Source of the DNA: Lachnospiraceae bacterium
GTDB taxonomy: Bacteria; Bacillota; Clostridia; Lachnospirales; Lachnospiraceae
Length of the DNA: 64,000 nt
Assembly: GCA_017527205.1 (NCBI GenBank)
Contig: JAFXQK010000078.1
Location: 62,001-126,000, forward strand
Direction of reading: 5' to 3'
Part shown: positions 43,101 to 53,397 of the stretch, one piece after another
Position numbering within the stretch: the stretch's first letter is position 1
How the letters are laid out: each line of letters starts with the position of its first letter
The notes under the pieces: model-generated
The model's input: only the letters and a program-made list of their open reading frames with translations
Database searches by the model: none
Told to the model about the DNA's origin: nothing
Made by a program: the position numbers and the translations under genes

Positions 43101-44384
43101 TTATTCTGAAAAATACTCCTTCATGACTTTTATCGCCATTAGGGTGTCTTTTGTTCCTCCAGTTTCCACGGCTGAATGCATGGCCAGCTGCGGAAGCCCA
43201 ATGTCGACGCTGGGAATGGAAACGTGAGAGGTTGAAATATTGCCTAGCGTGCTTCCGCCCGGAACGTCAGAATGATTCACAAAGATCTGGCAGGGAACGC
43301 CCGCCCGCTTACACAAACTCTTGAATTTCGCTCCCGTCACGCCGTCCGTCGTGTATTTCTGCGTGCCATTAAATTTCAAAACAGGTCCGCCATTCAACGT
43401 AGGATGATTCGTTGGATCTGCCTTTTCCGGATGGTTTGGATGAACTGCATGTGCATTATCCGCGGAAATCAAAAAACCTGCCGCTATCCATTCCCTCTGC
43501 TTCGCAGGAGAAACGTCAAGACTCTCTCCCATGCGAAGGAGTACGTCCTGCAGGAAAGTGGAATCCGCCCCCTGGTTGGAACCGCTGCCGACCTCCTCAT
43601 TATCGAAGATGGCACACATGGTTACGTAAGAATTCGAGGGCGTCTTTGCATGTGCCTCCGTCAGCGCATAAACACACTGCAAATCATCCAGCTTCGGCGA
43701 CAGCACAAACTCCTTCTCCGCTCCAAATACCCTTCCGCAATCCCGTACGTACAAGAACAAATCATGTCCCAAGATGGCGTCATCCTTTACGCCTGCTGCC
43801 TTTGCCACAATGCTCTGAAAGGAGGCTGCATCCTTTTCGGAAAACAAAGGCTGCAGGTCTGTCTGAGGATGGTATTCCGTGCCTTTATTGACGTCACGGT
43901 TCATGTGAATCGCCAGATTCGGAATCACTAACAGGTCCCGATCCACGTTGACCAGCTTCGTCTTGATCTCGCCCGTCTTTGCATCCAAAATGGCAATACG
44001 TCCTGCCACGGAGAGTGGGCGATCTAACCAGCTGGAATGGATCATGCCTCCATATCGTTCCACGTTCAGCGTAACATAAAGTTCGCCCTTTCGGTCCGGA
44101 TGCTCCTTTACCTTAAATGTCGGAGAATCACAATGCGCTGCTGCCATGTGATACCCCTTCACCATTTCCTTTTTCTCCGGGAGACGGAAGGCAATCAGCG
44201 AAGAATCATTTCTCGTGACAAAATAGCTCTTGCCCCATGACAGCTTCCATGACTTCTTTTCATCCAATTCCACGAAGCCCTGCTCCCGATAGAGTTCTCC
44301 CGCCTTTGCCACCACGTGAAAACAGCTGGGACTATCTTCTATAAAGCGGAGCAGCTCCTCCGTGTATTTCATGCTTTCCTTCAT
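43101..44384 (-). CDS. apeB: M18-family aminopeptidase
   Basis: 427 residues, zinc-dependent, cytoplasmic removal of N-terminal (often acidic) residues. Metal-site motifs AAAHCDSPTFKV, DNEEVGS and the C-terminal HVSIPSVDIG...AMHS are present. The ATG at 44384 follows AAGGAG. Last gene of the operon ABC ATPase - permease - DJ-1 protein - aminopeptidase and followed by a strong terminator. Confidence 0.92.
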   Translation of the reverse strand: MKESMKYTEELLRFIEDSPSCFHVVAKAGELYREQGFVELDEKKSWKLSWGKSYFVTRNDSSLIAFRLPEKKEMVKGYHMAAAHCDSPTFKVKEHPDRKGELYVTLNVERYGGMIHSSWLDRPLSVAGRIAILDAKTGEIKTKLVNVDRDLLVIPNLAIHMNRDVNKGTEYHPQTDLQPLFSEKDAASFQSIVAKAAGVKDDAILGHDLFLYVRDCGRVFGAEKEFVLSPKLDDLQCVYALTEAHAKTPSNSYVTMCAIFDNEEVGSGSNQGADSTFLQDVLLRMGESLDVSPAKQREWIAAGFLISADNAHAVHPNHPEKADPTNHPTLNGGPVLKFNGTQKYTTDGVTGAKFKSLCKRAGVPCQIFVNHSDVPGGSTLGNISTSHVSIPSVDIGLPQLAMHSAVETGGTKDTLMAIKVMKEYFSE

Positions 44385-44483
44385 GTTTCCTTTCTCCTTA
44401 CCATTTTTGTCAGTGGACATTCGAACCCACTTCATTTGTGCTTCAGTTCAACTCTGTTATCACAATGTCACAGTCTGGGAAAG

Positions 44484-45047
44484 CTACGCCTTGAAAGGCC
44501 CAGCGTATACGACCTTCTCCGCCATGCTGCGCGCCGCCTCCTTGCCGCAGAATACCTCTGCGATCGCCAGTGCAAAATCAATGGAGGTTCCCATGCCGCG
44601 GGAGGTGATAACCTTTCCATCTACTTCAACAGGGCCTGCCGTAACGGTTGCTCCCTCTAAGTGACCTTCAAAGGTCGGATAACTACATGCACGACGACCC
44701 TTTAAGTAACCGCGATGTCCAAAAATGCTAGGCGCTGCGCAGATTGCCGCGATATACTTCCCCGCATGGTAAAACTCATCTACCTTTTCCATCAGGGGCG
44801 CACACGCCTCCAAGCCCTGCGTTCCCTTTCCGCCGCCCGGCAGAACGATCATGTCATAGGAAGAGAAATCAGCTTCGCCAAAGCCCTTATCCATGCCAAC
44901 CAAAATTCCGTGAGAGCCAAGCACCTGTTTTTCTCCATAGGCGGACACCATCTCAACTTCTATTTCACACCTTCTGCAAATGTCAACGACGGTCAACGCC
45001 TCGATCTCCTCAAATCCCTCCGCGAAGAAAATTCCGATCTTACTCAT
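44484..45047 (-). CDS. DJ-1/PfpI family protein
   Basis: 187 residues of the YajL/DJ-1 type. The nucleophile-elbow Cys is in AAICAAPSIFG and the acidic partner Glu near FAEGFEEIEA. Members act as glyoxalase III-like or deglycase/chaperone proteins; activity here is not certain. The ATG at 45047 follows GAAGGGAG. It sits 110 nt after the ABC permease and 99 nt before the aminopeptidase. Confidence 0.9.
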   Translation of the reverse strand: MSKIGIFFAEGFEEIEALTVVDICRRCEIEVEMVSAYGEKQVLGSHGILVGMDKGFGEADFSSYDMIVLPGGGKGTQGLEACAPLMEKVDEFYHAGKYIAAICAAPSIFGHRGYLKGRRACSYPTFEGHLEGATVTAGPVEVDGKVITSRGMGTSIDFALAIAEVFCGKEAARSMAEKVVYAGPFKA

Positions 45048-45157
45048 ACCCTTCTCCCTTCTTTTTCCATTACGTCCTACTATGTCATACTTGTCTTTCA
45101 AAGTCAAAAGTCTGCCAAAAGACAATCCAAATTCAGCATGGCACTCTTGCCAAGCCC

Positions 45158-46870
45158 TTAATTCATTGCCGTTGGTCTTACCGGTCTGGTTCCGCCATGA
45201 GGCTCCACAAACATGGCTGCCAACACGAAGAACAGGAAGCCCAATGCCAGATTTATGATAAATGCCGCTGCAATGCCTAAATAAAGATGTCCAAGTGCAG
45301 CGCCAACCGACAATACCAGAATATCCGGCAGCAGGCCAAAATATACAAACATAATCTGTACAAACTGCTTAATGGTAAGACCCGCATTTGCCGGCAGGGA
45401 CAAATTGATAAAGGCACCAACAATCGTCGAATAAAGATCAACGGACAGGATGGCCACGATCCAGGCGACGGCGATCAGAGGATTTGCCCCCATGATCAAT
45501 GCACCGACAATCATCGGCAGTAACATGTCCAGTGCCGTATTAACAAGTCCTGAAAGCAAGGAGTAAAAGAGCTTTGCCCAAGTATTTTCAGGAATCAATA
45601 CAAAATAGGACATCTTCGTGTCTGTCTCCAGCGGATTTCCAAGGGAGCGGAAAAAGGTAAGAGCCGCGAACACTGCCACCAAAAGCATCACGTTGTTCGT
45701 CTGAAGGGAAAGCCTGCAAACCAATCCTACCGCAATTGCCGTAATGAGATAAAACTCCATGGTCTTCGTAAAGATACCAAAATGTGCAAAACGAAAACGA
45801 TTGTATATGTTTTTGAAGAAGAATACACTGGCACCCCAGCCCTTTTGCAGACCATCCCTTTTCAGCTTCTCGCTGCGATCCTTCTTTCTCTTTACGGTGA
45901 ATGTGCTGTTCTGATTTCTCGCGGCCTCTAACAGCTCTGCAACCTCCTCGGATTTCGCCATGGCATCCTCATAAAAGTCTACCTTCAGGCTCCAGATCAC
46001 ATAGATCAAAACAATGGCTCCAACCACCATGAGACCGAAATACGTCAGGGTTTCAACCAGATTTTGTTCCGCTGCCGCACCGCAAAAGCCCTTCAGCCAT
46101 CCCCAAATGGGAATGTACCGCGTTCCCTTTGCATTAAAGAATTTTGCAGCAGCAACCAGCATTGCCAAGCCACTCGATCTCTGATACAGAAAGAAAAGAC
46201 CTGCAATCACGGCAAGACACGTCACCAATGCGGGACGCAACATCTTCTTTACCGTATAGGAAATGTTTCCCAACAGATAAAAGAGAAGCTGCATCAGCGT
46301 GGAAAAGAAGTTCAAAATACAAAATCCCAGGATCAGTGCCAAGGCAGCCCATATATTTAATCCAAGGTTTAATACAAGGTTTGGCAACTGGAACATTAAA
46401 TAGAGACCCAGAACAAGCATCTGCCCCAGCTGATTTGCAATACGAAACATCATGACTGACTGCGGTTTTAGCGGCGATGGGAATAAGAGATTGACGTCCG
46501 CCGGCAGGAAAAGTCTGCCCGCATTTTTATCTGCATTGACAATGGAGAGAACCAAAATGATAATTACCAAGCCGGCGGCAATCAGTTCAATGAAACTAGC
46601 ATATCCAATTTCATCCCGTATCATGATCTTAAATGCCGATTCCGGTTTTTCTTCCTGTGCGTCCTCATCCTCGTCCGTCTGATCCACCTGCTCCGTAATT
46701 TCCGTTTCCGCCTGATTCTTCTCAGCCAGATTCGAGATGGTGACTGCAAGAATTCCAATGCCTGCACCGACCACGAAACAAATCAGAATGAACGCAATGA
46801 CCCAAGACTTAAAAAGCTTTTTCAATTGATTCCAAAAGGAATGTACGGCATAGTACAAAAACATCCTCAT
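45158..46870 (-). CDS. ABC transporter permease, ABC-2-like exporter
   Basis: 570 residues with at least 12 predicted helices and an acidic stretch (QTDEDEDAQEEKPE) after the first helix. It resembles the large permeases of SknA/YhaQ-like Gram-positive exporters. The ATG at 46870 follows AAGGAG; a GTG three codons earlier is less likely. It lies 5 nt after the ATPase stop. Substrate unknown. Confidence 0.82.
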   Translation of the reverse strand: MRMFLYYAVHSFWNQLKKLFKSWVIAFILICFVVGAGIGILAVTISNLAEKNQAETEITEQVDQTDEDEDAQEEKPESAFKIMIRDEIGYASFIELIAAGLVIIILVLSIVNADKNAGRLFLPADVNLLFPSPLKPQSVMMFRIANQLGQMLVLGLYLMFQLPNLVLNLGLNIWAALALILGFCILNFFSTLMQLLFYLLGNISYTVKKMLRPALVTCLAVIAGLFFLYQRSSGLAMLVAAAKFFNAKGTRYIPIWGWLKGFCGAAAEQNLVETLTYFGLMVVGAIVLIYVIWSLKVDFYEDAMAKSEEVAELLEAARNQNSTFTVKRKKDRSEKLKRDGLQKGWGASVFFFKNIYNRFRFAHFGIFTKTMEFYLITAIAVGLVCRLSLQTNNVMLLVAVFAALTFFRSLGNPLETDTKMSYFVLIPENTWAKLFYSLLSGLVNTALDMLLPMIVGALIMGANPLIAVAWIVAILSVDLYSTIVGAFINLSLPANAGLTIKQFVQIMFVYFGLLPDILVLSVGAALGHLYLGIAAAFIINLALGFLFFVLAAMFVEPHGGTRPVRPTAMN

Positions 46871-46875
46871 ACCGA

Positions 46876-47622
46876 TCACTCCTTTCCGGGCTTTTCAGCT
46901 TCCGTATGCTGCATGTCTTCCTGCTTTACGCCTTCCGTCACGTCGAAGAAGAGCTGTTCCAGCGTTCTTCCATCCTTTTCCAGTTCCTCTCTGGTGACGT
47001 TCGCCTTGATCTGACCTGTCTGCATAATCAGTGCCCTGTCCCAAAGCATGTCGACACTGTCAATAATGTGCGTACTGACAAGAAGCGTCTTTCCATCCCT
47101 TCTCATCTCTTCAAACATGTCCTTTAACTGCTTGATCGCATGCGGATCCAAACCAATCATGGGCTCGTCCAAAAGCACCATCTTGGGCTCCGTCATAAGC
47201 CCAAGGCAAAGATTCAGCTTCTGCTGCATGCCCTTGGAAAGCTCATCGCCAAACTTTTTCTTTTTATCAGAAAGTTCAAAGCGCTCCAGCAGCGCATCGG
47301 CCTTCTCCTTATAATTCGTCATTCGATAAGCCCTGGCCAAAAATTCCATATGCTCGGAGACTGTCAAATTCGGATACAGTGCGGGCATCTCAGGGATGTA
47401 ACCCAATAGCTTTCTGGCATCCGTCGTCTTATTGGGAAAACCGCCAACGGTAATTTGTCCTTCATACTTTAAAAACCCAATGATGGATTTCATGATGGTA
47501 CTCTTTCCCGCGCCGTTCGGTCCCAAAAGAACCGTAACGCTTCCGGGATCCAAATGAAAATCCACGTCGTTGCATGCCAGTAATTTACCATACTTCTTTG
47601 TTACGTGAGATACGTTTAGCAT
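46876..47622 (-). CDS. ABC transporter ATPase
   Basis: 248 residues with Walker A GPNGAGKST, signature LSKGMQQKLNLCLGL, Walker B MVLLDEP and H-loop in STHI. Export-type (CcmA/NatA) subunit paired with the next permease. The ATG at 47622 follows AGAGGAAAAGG. First gene of its operon; the promoter was not located. Confidence 0.92.
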   Translation of the reverse strand: MLNVSHVTKKYGKLLACNDVDFHLDPGSVTVLLGPNGAGKSTIMKSIIGFLKYEGQITVGGFPNKTTDARKLLGYIPEMPALYPNLTVSEHMEFLARAYRMTNYKEKADALLERFELSDKKKKFGDELSKGMQQKLNLCLGLMTEPKMVLLDEPMIGLDPHAIKQLKDMFEEMRRDGKTLLVSTHIIDSVDMLWDRALIMQTGQIKANVTREELEKDGRTLEQLFFDVTEGVKQEDMQHTEAEKPGKE

Positions 47623-47968
47623 AACCTTTTCCTCTTTCCTTAAAACTATTTTGTTAAGTTTCCCAGTTCCGAGCCAATCATAACACCCTCCGCATTTTCC
47701 AGACAAAGTTTGTCGTAAAAGGCTCTAAAGCTGTCGCGAACTGTCTTTTTCACGCAAGCCCTGATAGCATCATAACATAAAGCAGTTTCCAATGAAAGGA
47801 AAAAAATTGCACTTCCAAACATCCTATCGTGCATCTATTTCTACGTAAACAACTGAATAATTTTTTCATTATGACTATTCAGGCCATTATTTTTATGTTA
47901 TACTAAGAACAGATGTAGTGATCTACTTTCCGCACTACTTCTTAAGTATATAGAAAGGGACTAACGTC
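47623..47968. other. Divergent intergenic region between the ABC ATPase and CYTH genes
   Basis: It must carry promoters for both directions. On the plus strand TATACT near 47900 with weak -35 sequence is a candidate for the CYTH gene. An inverted repeat GTAGTG/CACTAC follows at about 47917-47941. A 62-codon minus-strand frame (47834-47646) lacks a ribosome site and is unproven. Nothing else is clear. Confidence 0.35.
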
Positions 47969-48478
47969 GTGGAAATAGAACGCAAATTTTTACTGAAAAG
48001 ACTTCCTGACAATCTCGAATCCTATCCCTGTCATCACATTGAGCAGGCTTATCTTTGTGTAGACCCCGTTGTGCGCGTCCGCAAAGAGGATGACGATTAT
48101 TATATGACCTATAAGGGAAAAGGCATGATGGCTCGCGAGGAGTATAACCTTGACCTGACGGAGGAGGCTTATTATCATCTCCGCGCCAAGGCAGACGGAC
48201 ACGTCATCTCCAAAAAGCGTTACCTGATTCCATTAAAGAATCCCGGCTTCAAGGACGGTTTTCCAAAGCCTCCCGCTGATTATACCCTGACGATTGAAAT
48301 CGACGTCTTTGAGGGTGATTTTACCGATCTGATCATTGCAGAGGTAGAATTTGGCAGCACGGATGCTGCAGAGGCCTTTGTTCCGCCGGATTGGTTTTTG
48401 GACGACGTCACCTATTGCAAGGAGTACCATAATTCTTACATGGCGATGATGTTGCCCAGCAACCTCCCAACATCTTAA
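47969..48478 (+). CDS. CYTH-domain protein (triphosphate tunnel metalloenzyme)
   Basis: 169 residues starting at GTG 47969 after AAGGGACT. The ExExK signature is at the very N-terminus (EIERKF), followed by alternating charged strands (VVRVRKEDDDYYMTYKG, LTIEIDVFEG) of an eight-stranded tunnel. Such proteins hydrolyse inorganic triphosphate or similar substrates with Mg2+ or Mn2+. One of the few plus-strand genes; monocistronic with its own terminator. Confidence 0.9.
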   Translation: MEIERKFLLKRLPDNLESYPCHHIEQAYLCVDPVVRVRKEDDDYYMTYKGKGMMAREEYNLDLTEEAYYHLRAKADGHVISKKRYLIPLKNPGFKDGFPKPPADYTLTIEIDVFEGDFTDLIIAEVEFGSTDAAEAFVPPDWFLDDVTYCKEYHNSYMAMMLPSNLPTS

Positions 48479-48513
48479 GCACCATCCATTTTTATCCATT
48501 ATCTCAATAACAA

Positions 48514-48538
48514 CCCCTGCCGTGAAGGCAGGGGCTTT
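48514..48538 (+). terminator. Terminator after the CYTH gene
   Basis: CCCCTGCC-N5-GGCAGGGG followed by CTTTTC, 36 nt after the stop codon and just before the convergent malQ end. Confidence 0.88.
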
Positions 48539-48543
48539 TCGTA

Positions 48544-50085
48544 TCAATGATCCTTCAATCTTCCATAGGTTCTTGTCAGGTTGTAAATCTTCCGTGCCAG
48601 TTCCTCCGTGCAATCACCCTTGCTCATGCGCCACTTCCAGTTATCCCCCAACGTGGAAGGCATATTAATTCTTGCCTCATTTCCAAGCTCGAGATAATCC
48701 TGCAAGGGAATGATCGCCGTGTCCGCTACGCTGGAAATGGCCGCGCGAATCATGGCCCAGAGCAGTTCCTTCTCCTCGGTACAATTTAGATAATCCATCA
48801 GAAAGGCATTCTGCTCCTTGCTTCTGTTGCGGATCCATCCAAGCGTTGTCTCATTGTCATGCGTACCCGTGTAAACCACGCAATTTCTCTCGTAATTGTA
48901 AGGAAGGTACATGCCCTCTCCGTCAGGTCCCTCGTCAAATGCAAATTGCAAAACCTTCATGCCGGGGTAATCCGTCTCCTCCAGCAGGCGGAATACGCCC
49001 TCCGTCAAAACGCCGAGATCCTCTGCAATCACCTTCTTGTCAGCCAGCTTTCCCCGTCTGCCCGTACCTTTATTGCTTCTGTCCGCCATTTTTCTCGTCA
49101 GGATCTCAAAGAGCTCCGCTCCGGGTCCCTTTTCCCAATGTCCTCCGGCGGCAGTCTGTGCACCGTAGGGTACAAACCAGTACTCATCAAATCCGCGGAA
49201 ATGATCCAAGCGGACAATGTCATACAGATTATAGCAATAATTCAGGCGCTGATACCACCAAGCATAATTGGTCACCTTATGAAAATCCCAGCGATACAAG
49301 GGATTTCCCCAAAGCTGGCCCGTTGCGGAAAAGGCATCTGGAGGACAACCGGCAACACCAACCGGTCTTCCATCCTCATCAATCTGGAACAGTTCAGGAT
49401 GCGACCAAACGTCCGCGCTGTCGGATGCAACATAGATGGGAATGTCACCAATGATTTCGATTCCGGCACGATTTGCATAGAGCTTTAGTGCCTTCCACTG
49501 CTTGCTGAACTCATATTGCTGAAACTTATAACAGCGAATTTCATCTGCCAACTGTCTTTGATACTGCGCCATCGTCAGAGGCTTACGCAGGCGAAGGCCC
49601 TCCTCCCAATCCATAAAGCCCTTTCCCGGGAAGGCATCCTTCAATGCCATAAACATGGCATAATCGTCCAGCCAGAAGGAATTCTTTTTAATGAATTCCA
49701 AATAATCCTTCTGCGTCTCCAGGCCCTTCTTAATTGCTCTCTCCCATGCCTTCTTAAACAGGGGGAAACGACCGTTATAGAGCTTTCCATAGTCAATATA
49801 ATTGGGATGATCGCCGAAATCAACTGCGTCACATTCCTCTTTCGTCAAAAAGCCTTCCTTAACCAATGTCTCCAAATCAATGAAATATGGATTTCCTGCA
49901 AACGTGGAAAAGGCTTGGTAGGGAGAAGCGCCATAGCCCGTGGGGCCAAGCGGCAAAATCTGCCAAAGCTTTTGTCCTGCCTTCTTCAAAAAATCAACAA
50001 ATGCGTAGCTCTCCTTGCCAAAGGTGCCAATGCCGTACTCTGACGGCAGACTGGAGATCGGCATTAAAATGCCTTGTTTTCTCAT
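48544..50085 (-). CDS. malQ: 4-alpha-glucanotransferase (GH77)
   Basis: 513 residues. Transfers alpha-1,4-glucan chains, used in maltodextrin and glycogen metabolism. Catalytic residues are visible in DIVRLDHFRGF (nucleophile Asp), EDLG (acid/base Glu) and TGTHDNETTLG (third Asp). The short form without N-terminal extension is typical of Firmicutes. Ribosome site GGAGGAAGG. It follows two diguanylate cyclase genes with a 22-nt gap, so it is probably in their operon. Confidence 0.95.
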   Translation of the reverse strand: MRKQGILMPISSLPSEYGIGTFGKESYAFVDFLKKAGQKLWQILPLGPTGYGASPYQAFSTFAGNPYFIDLETLVKEGFLTKEECDAVDFGDHPNYIDYGKLYNGRFPLFKKAWERAIKKGLETQKDYLEFIKKNSFWLDDYAMFMALKDAFPGKGFMDWEEGLRLRKPLTMAQYQRQLADEIRCYKFQQYEFSKQWKALKLYANRAGIEIIGDIPIYVASDSADVWSHPELFQIDEDGRPVGVAGCPPDAFSATGQLWGNPLYRWDFHKVTNYAWWYQRLNYCYNLYDIVRLDHFRGFDEYWFVPYGAQTAAGGHWEKGPGAELFEILTRKMADRSNKGTGRRGKLADKKVIAEDLGVLTEGVFRLLEETDYPGMKVLQFAFDEGPDGEGMYLPYNYERNCVVYTGTHDNETTLGWIRNRSKEQNAFLMDYLNCTEEKELLWAMIRAAISSVADTAIIPLQDYLELGNEARINMPSTLGDNWKWRMSKGDCTEELARKIYNLTRTYGRLKDH

Positions 50086-50107
50086 GATAGATCCTTCCTC
50101 CTAAAGC

Positions 50108-51733
50108 TTACTGTTTTTTCATTTCTTCTTTATTCTGATACATCAACTGATCCGCACGCTTTGCCGTCGCGTTCAAGTCGAAGTCAATACGATTGTCATA
50201 TCTCGCATATCCGCAAGCGATTCCGATCTTGATGATCTCACTCTTTTTATTATATTCCTCCACCATTCTTTCCATGTTGAGCAACTGTTCCCTGCAGGCT
50301 GCCTTTCCTCCCTTGGGAATCAGACAGTAGAACTCGTCTCCGCCCATGCGGTACACGCTTCCAATGGTTCCGAAGGTATTGCGGATGATCTCCGCACTGT
50401 CACAGATATATTTATCTCCCATCTCATGTCCCAGATGATCGTTGCAATACTTCAAATTGTTCAAGTCCAGTACAACCACGACATAATTATCAGGCTCTAC
50501 CGCATAGGGATCCGTATCCACGATAAAGGCTGCACGGTTAAAGGTTCCCGTCAATTTATCATGATATGCAAGCATCTCCATACTATGCGCGCCCTTGCCC
50601 GCAACAATCAAGGCGCCGGACTCCTTAAACAAATTCACGCCCAGGGCAACGGCGTACAGCAAAAATCCCAAAATAACAAATGAGGACACGTATTTGCCAT
50701 GACTAAAATGATAAGTTGCCATATCCATACAAACGCCAAGGACAACTACCGTCATGCCGAGCAGATTTCTTCTTAGTTTGGCACTCCAGCCGTTTCTCCT
50801 CCACTCTCTGGCAGTCATATACAGAATGGTCAGAATCGCAAAGACGATGGTCAAAAGAATCGGCAGCAGAATCTGCCGAAAATCCAGCAGATTAAAAAAC
50901 TGCAAAAACAGTGCCAGCCCCATCACGCCAATGCTCACCCAACAGGGAACATACCAAATGATAAAATCCCGCGTCGTATAGAGATCCTTTAGGAAAAGCA
51001 CAAAGGGAACTACCAACATCATCAAGGCGATAAACGGCAATAAGGAGAAAACCGGCAGTCCGTGGAACAGCATCTTTGCAAGCTCCGTATCCGAAACGCG
51101 CCACAGACCCACCAAGAGCTGAAGAACGCCAAGCAGGACTAAATCCTTGTCCACCTCCGAGTTCTTTCGGTTATAAAATACGTACCAACACATAATGGAA
51201 CCCGCAGAGATCAAAATCAGACTGACAATGACGATAAGAATCTCCTTCGCCAGAATTTGCAAAACAATGCTTCCCTTTTCTCCCAGATAAAAATCCGGAA
51301 GTCCATAGAATTTATCCTTGTATACCGGTGTCAAAACCACGTAAAGATCCGCACCATTCATGTCCTCCGTCAGCAAAACGTCATTCCAGACACAGCCCGG
51401 CGTCTTCGCAAATGAATTCTTCGGAGAGGGCGTCATGGAGTACACGCGAGCCGCCCCATGGTATATCTCAACGGTCTGATGAATGGTATAAAACATGAGG
51501 TGACAATATTTCCCCGTCACGCCATCCACGTGAACCCTACCCTTCCAGCCTTTTTCCAAAATCAGCTCCTCGTCCGCCTGCTTTCCTTCACTGGCCACGG
51601 GTTCAATCACTTCCATCCCCATCTTGGGCTCTTCCGTCGTAATGCTGACCCGATACCGCAGAAAATAATACACAAGAAGCGCAAACAGGGCAAGGCAGAT
51701 CAATATATAGGTTTTTCGAATGACCTTTTCCAT
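50108..51733 (-). CDS. Membrane-bound diguanylate cyclase (GGDEF)
   Basis: 541 residues: one N-terminal helix, an extracytoplasmic domain of about 150 residues, a cluster of about seven helices (180-370) as in 7TMR-DISM sensors, and a GGDEF domain (385-541). The active-site motif GGDEF is intact at 464-468. The RxxD inhibitory site expected just upstream is absent, so product inhibition may be lacking. Paralogue of the next gene, with the same length and layout. Confidence 0.88.
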   Translation of the reverse strand: MEKVIRKTYILICLALFALLVYYFLRYRVSITTEEPKMGMEVIEPVASEGKQADEELILEKGWKGRVHVDGVTGKYCHLMFYTIHQTVEIYHGAARVYSMTPSPKNSFAKTPGCVWNDVLLTEDMNGADLYVVLTPVYKDKFYGLPDFYLGEKGSIVLQILAKEILIVIVSLILISAGSIMCWYVFYNRKNSEVDKDLVLLGVLQLLVGLWRVSDTELAKMLFHGLPVFSLLPFIALMMLVVPFVLFLKDLYTTRDFIIWYVPCWVSIGVMGLALFLQFFNLLDFRQILLPILLTIVFAILTILYMTAREWRRNGWSAKLRRNLLGMTVVVLGVCMDMATYHFSHGKYVSSFVILGFLLYAVALGVNLFKESGALIVAGKGAHSMEMLAYHDKLTGTFNRAAFIVDTDPYAVEPDNYVVVVLDLNNLKYCNDHLGHEMGDKYICDSAEIIRNTFGTIGSVYRMGGDEFYCLIPKGGKAACREQLLNMERMVEEYNKKSEIIKIGIACGYARYDNRIDFDLNATAKRADQLMYQNKEEMKKQ

Positions 51734-51747
51734 ATGCTTCTCCCCCG

Positions 51748-53373
51748 CTACACTCCCTGCTGCTTCATGCGGAACTTTTCTTCATACATCATCTTGTCAG
51801 CCCTGCGGATGGTCGCATGTACGTCCGCATCCTCTGCAGCGTCAAACAGCGCGAATCCACAGGCGATGCCCATATGAATGTCATCGCTGTTTTTATTAAA
51901 CTCCGCAACGCGGTCCTGCATCCTCTTTGTCCGCTTTGCGCAGTCCTCCACGGTATCATCCATCAGAATCGCACCAAATTCATCTCCTCCGAGCCGATAA
52001 CATCTTCCGTGCTCGCCAAAGCAATCCATGATGATCTTAGCGGCCTCCTTAATGTAGACGTCTCCCTTGTCATGGCCCAGCTCATCATTACATTTTTTCA
52101 GGTTGTTAAGGTCAAACGCAACCAAAATGCATTTCTTTAGGTCAAACTCACTGCCAGAAAGGAAATCTATGTACGCCGCGCGATTGTAAAAGCCCGTCAG
52201 AGCGTCATGATACGCCAGCTTCTTATACTGTCTGGCCTGCATTCCGACCTCCATGCTTTGTCTGGAAACCTGCATTCTCTTAAAAATCAGGAACAGAAGG
52301 AACAGAAGGAACAGGAACATGCTGACAGGGAAGCGCGTAATGCCACTTGTTGCAATAAACGTATAAACGTCAAGTCCCGTCCACAATATTCCCAACAGCG
52401 TACAAGCCAGGCCCGCCTTTGCGTCCTTGTCAAATCCGTTCTCCCTGACATACCGCAGGATGCCGATAAAGGCACATAAAAAGCTAAAAACAAGACACAG
52501 CATGGGAATCCAAACCGTCTCGCGAAAATCCGCAATACCGAAAAACTGCATGGCAAAGCAGACAAAAATTCCCAGCATGGAAACGGCTTCCGGTAAAATC
52601 CAGATTCTGGATTTATAGGTGCTAAGCATGTCAAAAATAACCTTCATGATCATGAGCGGCAAAAACAGAATCGCAATGAACGGCAACACTGAAAGCACCG
52701 GAAGATCCTTGGAAAAAAGTGCCATAAAATCGCTGTCCAGCACCTTCCATACGCCAATGGTAGTGGTAAAGGCCGAATGCGTCAGCGCTACCGACATGTT
52801 CTCTTCCTGCTTGCCATTGACAAGCGCCGCTAAAATCTGCAGGATGCCAATCAAAATGACAATGCCGCAAAGCGACAGAATCGGCAGATTCGAGAACAAA
52901 ATGACCTTAAAAATCTGATACCCGTTTCCCAGCATCAGCTCCGGGATTTTATTTACGCCCTCATAGACCGGCATCAGTTCAATCTTGACGATCCGCCCGT
53001 TGTCTTCATCGCGAAACACCACTTCATTATAAATGACTCCGGGGCTCTTCGGCATAAAAATACCGCCCTTGGACTGCATCTGATAAACGACTTCAGTACC
53101 CAAATAGACGGTCACGTTTTGATGGGCCGTCAAAAATAACAAGGTATTAAAATCTGACCGAATATCCTTCAGCCGAAAAGAGAGTACCGTTTTTTCGCCC
53201 AGCGGTGCCGTTTCATCCTTCACCGTGGACGTGACATACTCCGTAATTTCCCCATATCCCGTCAGATCCATTTTTCTCTGGACACTCAGACGAAGATTGA
53301 AAAGACCATATAAGAACAAGAATAAAAAAAGGATTCCAATCAGGCAATAAGCCCTCAAAATCAGCTTTTTCAT
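51748..53373 (-). CDS. Membrane-bound diguanylate cyclase (GGDEF), paralogue
   Basis: Also 541 residues with the same order of N-terminal helix, extracytoplasmic domain, about seven helices and GGDEF domain; GGDEF intact at 462-466, no RxxD inhibitory site. The ATG at 53373 follows AAAGGGG. The two genes are 14 nt apart and arose by tandem duplication. Divergent sensor halves suggest different signals. The first gene of the operon, with promoter and palindrome at 53398-53459. Confidence 0.88.
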   Translation of the reverse strand: MKKLILRAYCLIGILFLFLFLYGLFNLRLSVQRKMDLTGYGEITEYVTSTVKDETAPLGEKTVLSFRLKDIRSDFNTLLFLTAHQNVTVYLGTEVVYQMQSKGGIFMPKSPGVIYNEVVFRDEDNGRIVKIELMPVYEGVNKIPELMLGNGYQIFKVILFSNLPILSLCGIVILIGILQILAALVNGKQEENMSVALTHSAFTTTIGVWKVLDSDFMALFSKDLPVLSVLPFIAILFLPLMIMKVIFDMLSTYKSRIWILPEAVSMLGIFVCFAMQFFGIADFRETVWIPMLCLVFSFLCAFIGILRYVRENGFDKDAKAGLACTLLGILWTGLDVYTFIATSGITRFPVSMFLFLLFLLFLIFKRMQVSRQSMEVGMQARQYKKLAYHDALTGFYNRAAYIDFLSGSEFDLKKCILVAFDLNNLKKCNDELGHDKGDVYIKEAAKIIMDCFGEHGRCYRLGGDEFGAILMDDTVEDCAKRTKRMQDRVAEFNKNSDDIHMGIACGFALFDAAEDADVHATIRRADKMMYEEKFRMKQQGV

Positions 53374-53397
53374 GCCAACCCCTTTATGCAAAAAAAT

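Noticed and set aside
47646..47834. 62-codon minus-strand frame before the ABC ATPase
   Set aside because: No ribosome site, overlaps the region that must hold two promoters, and the sequence is not recognised. Kept as a low-probability small gene only.
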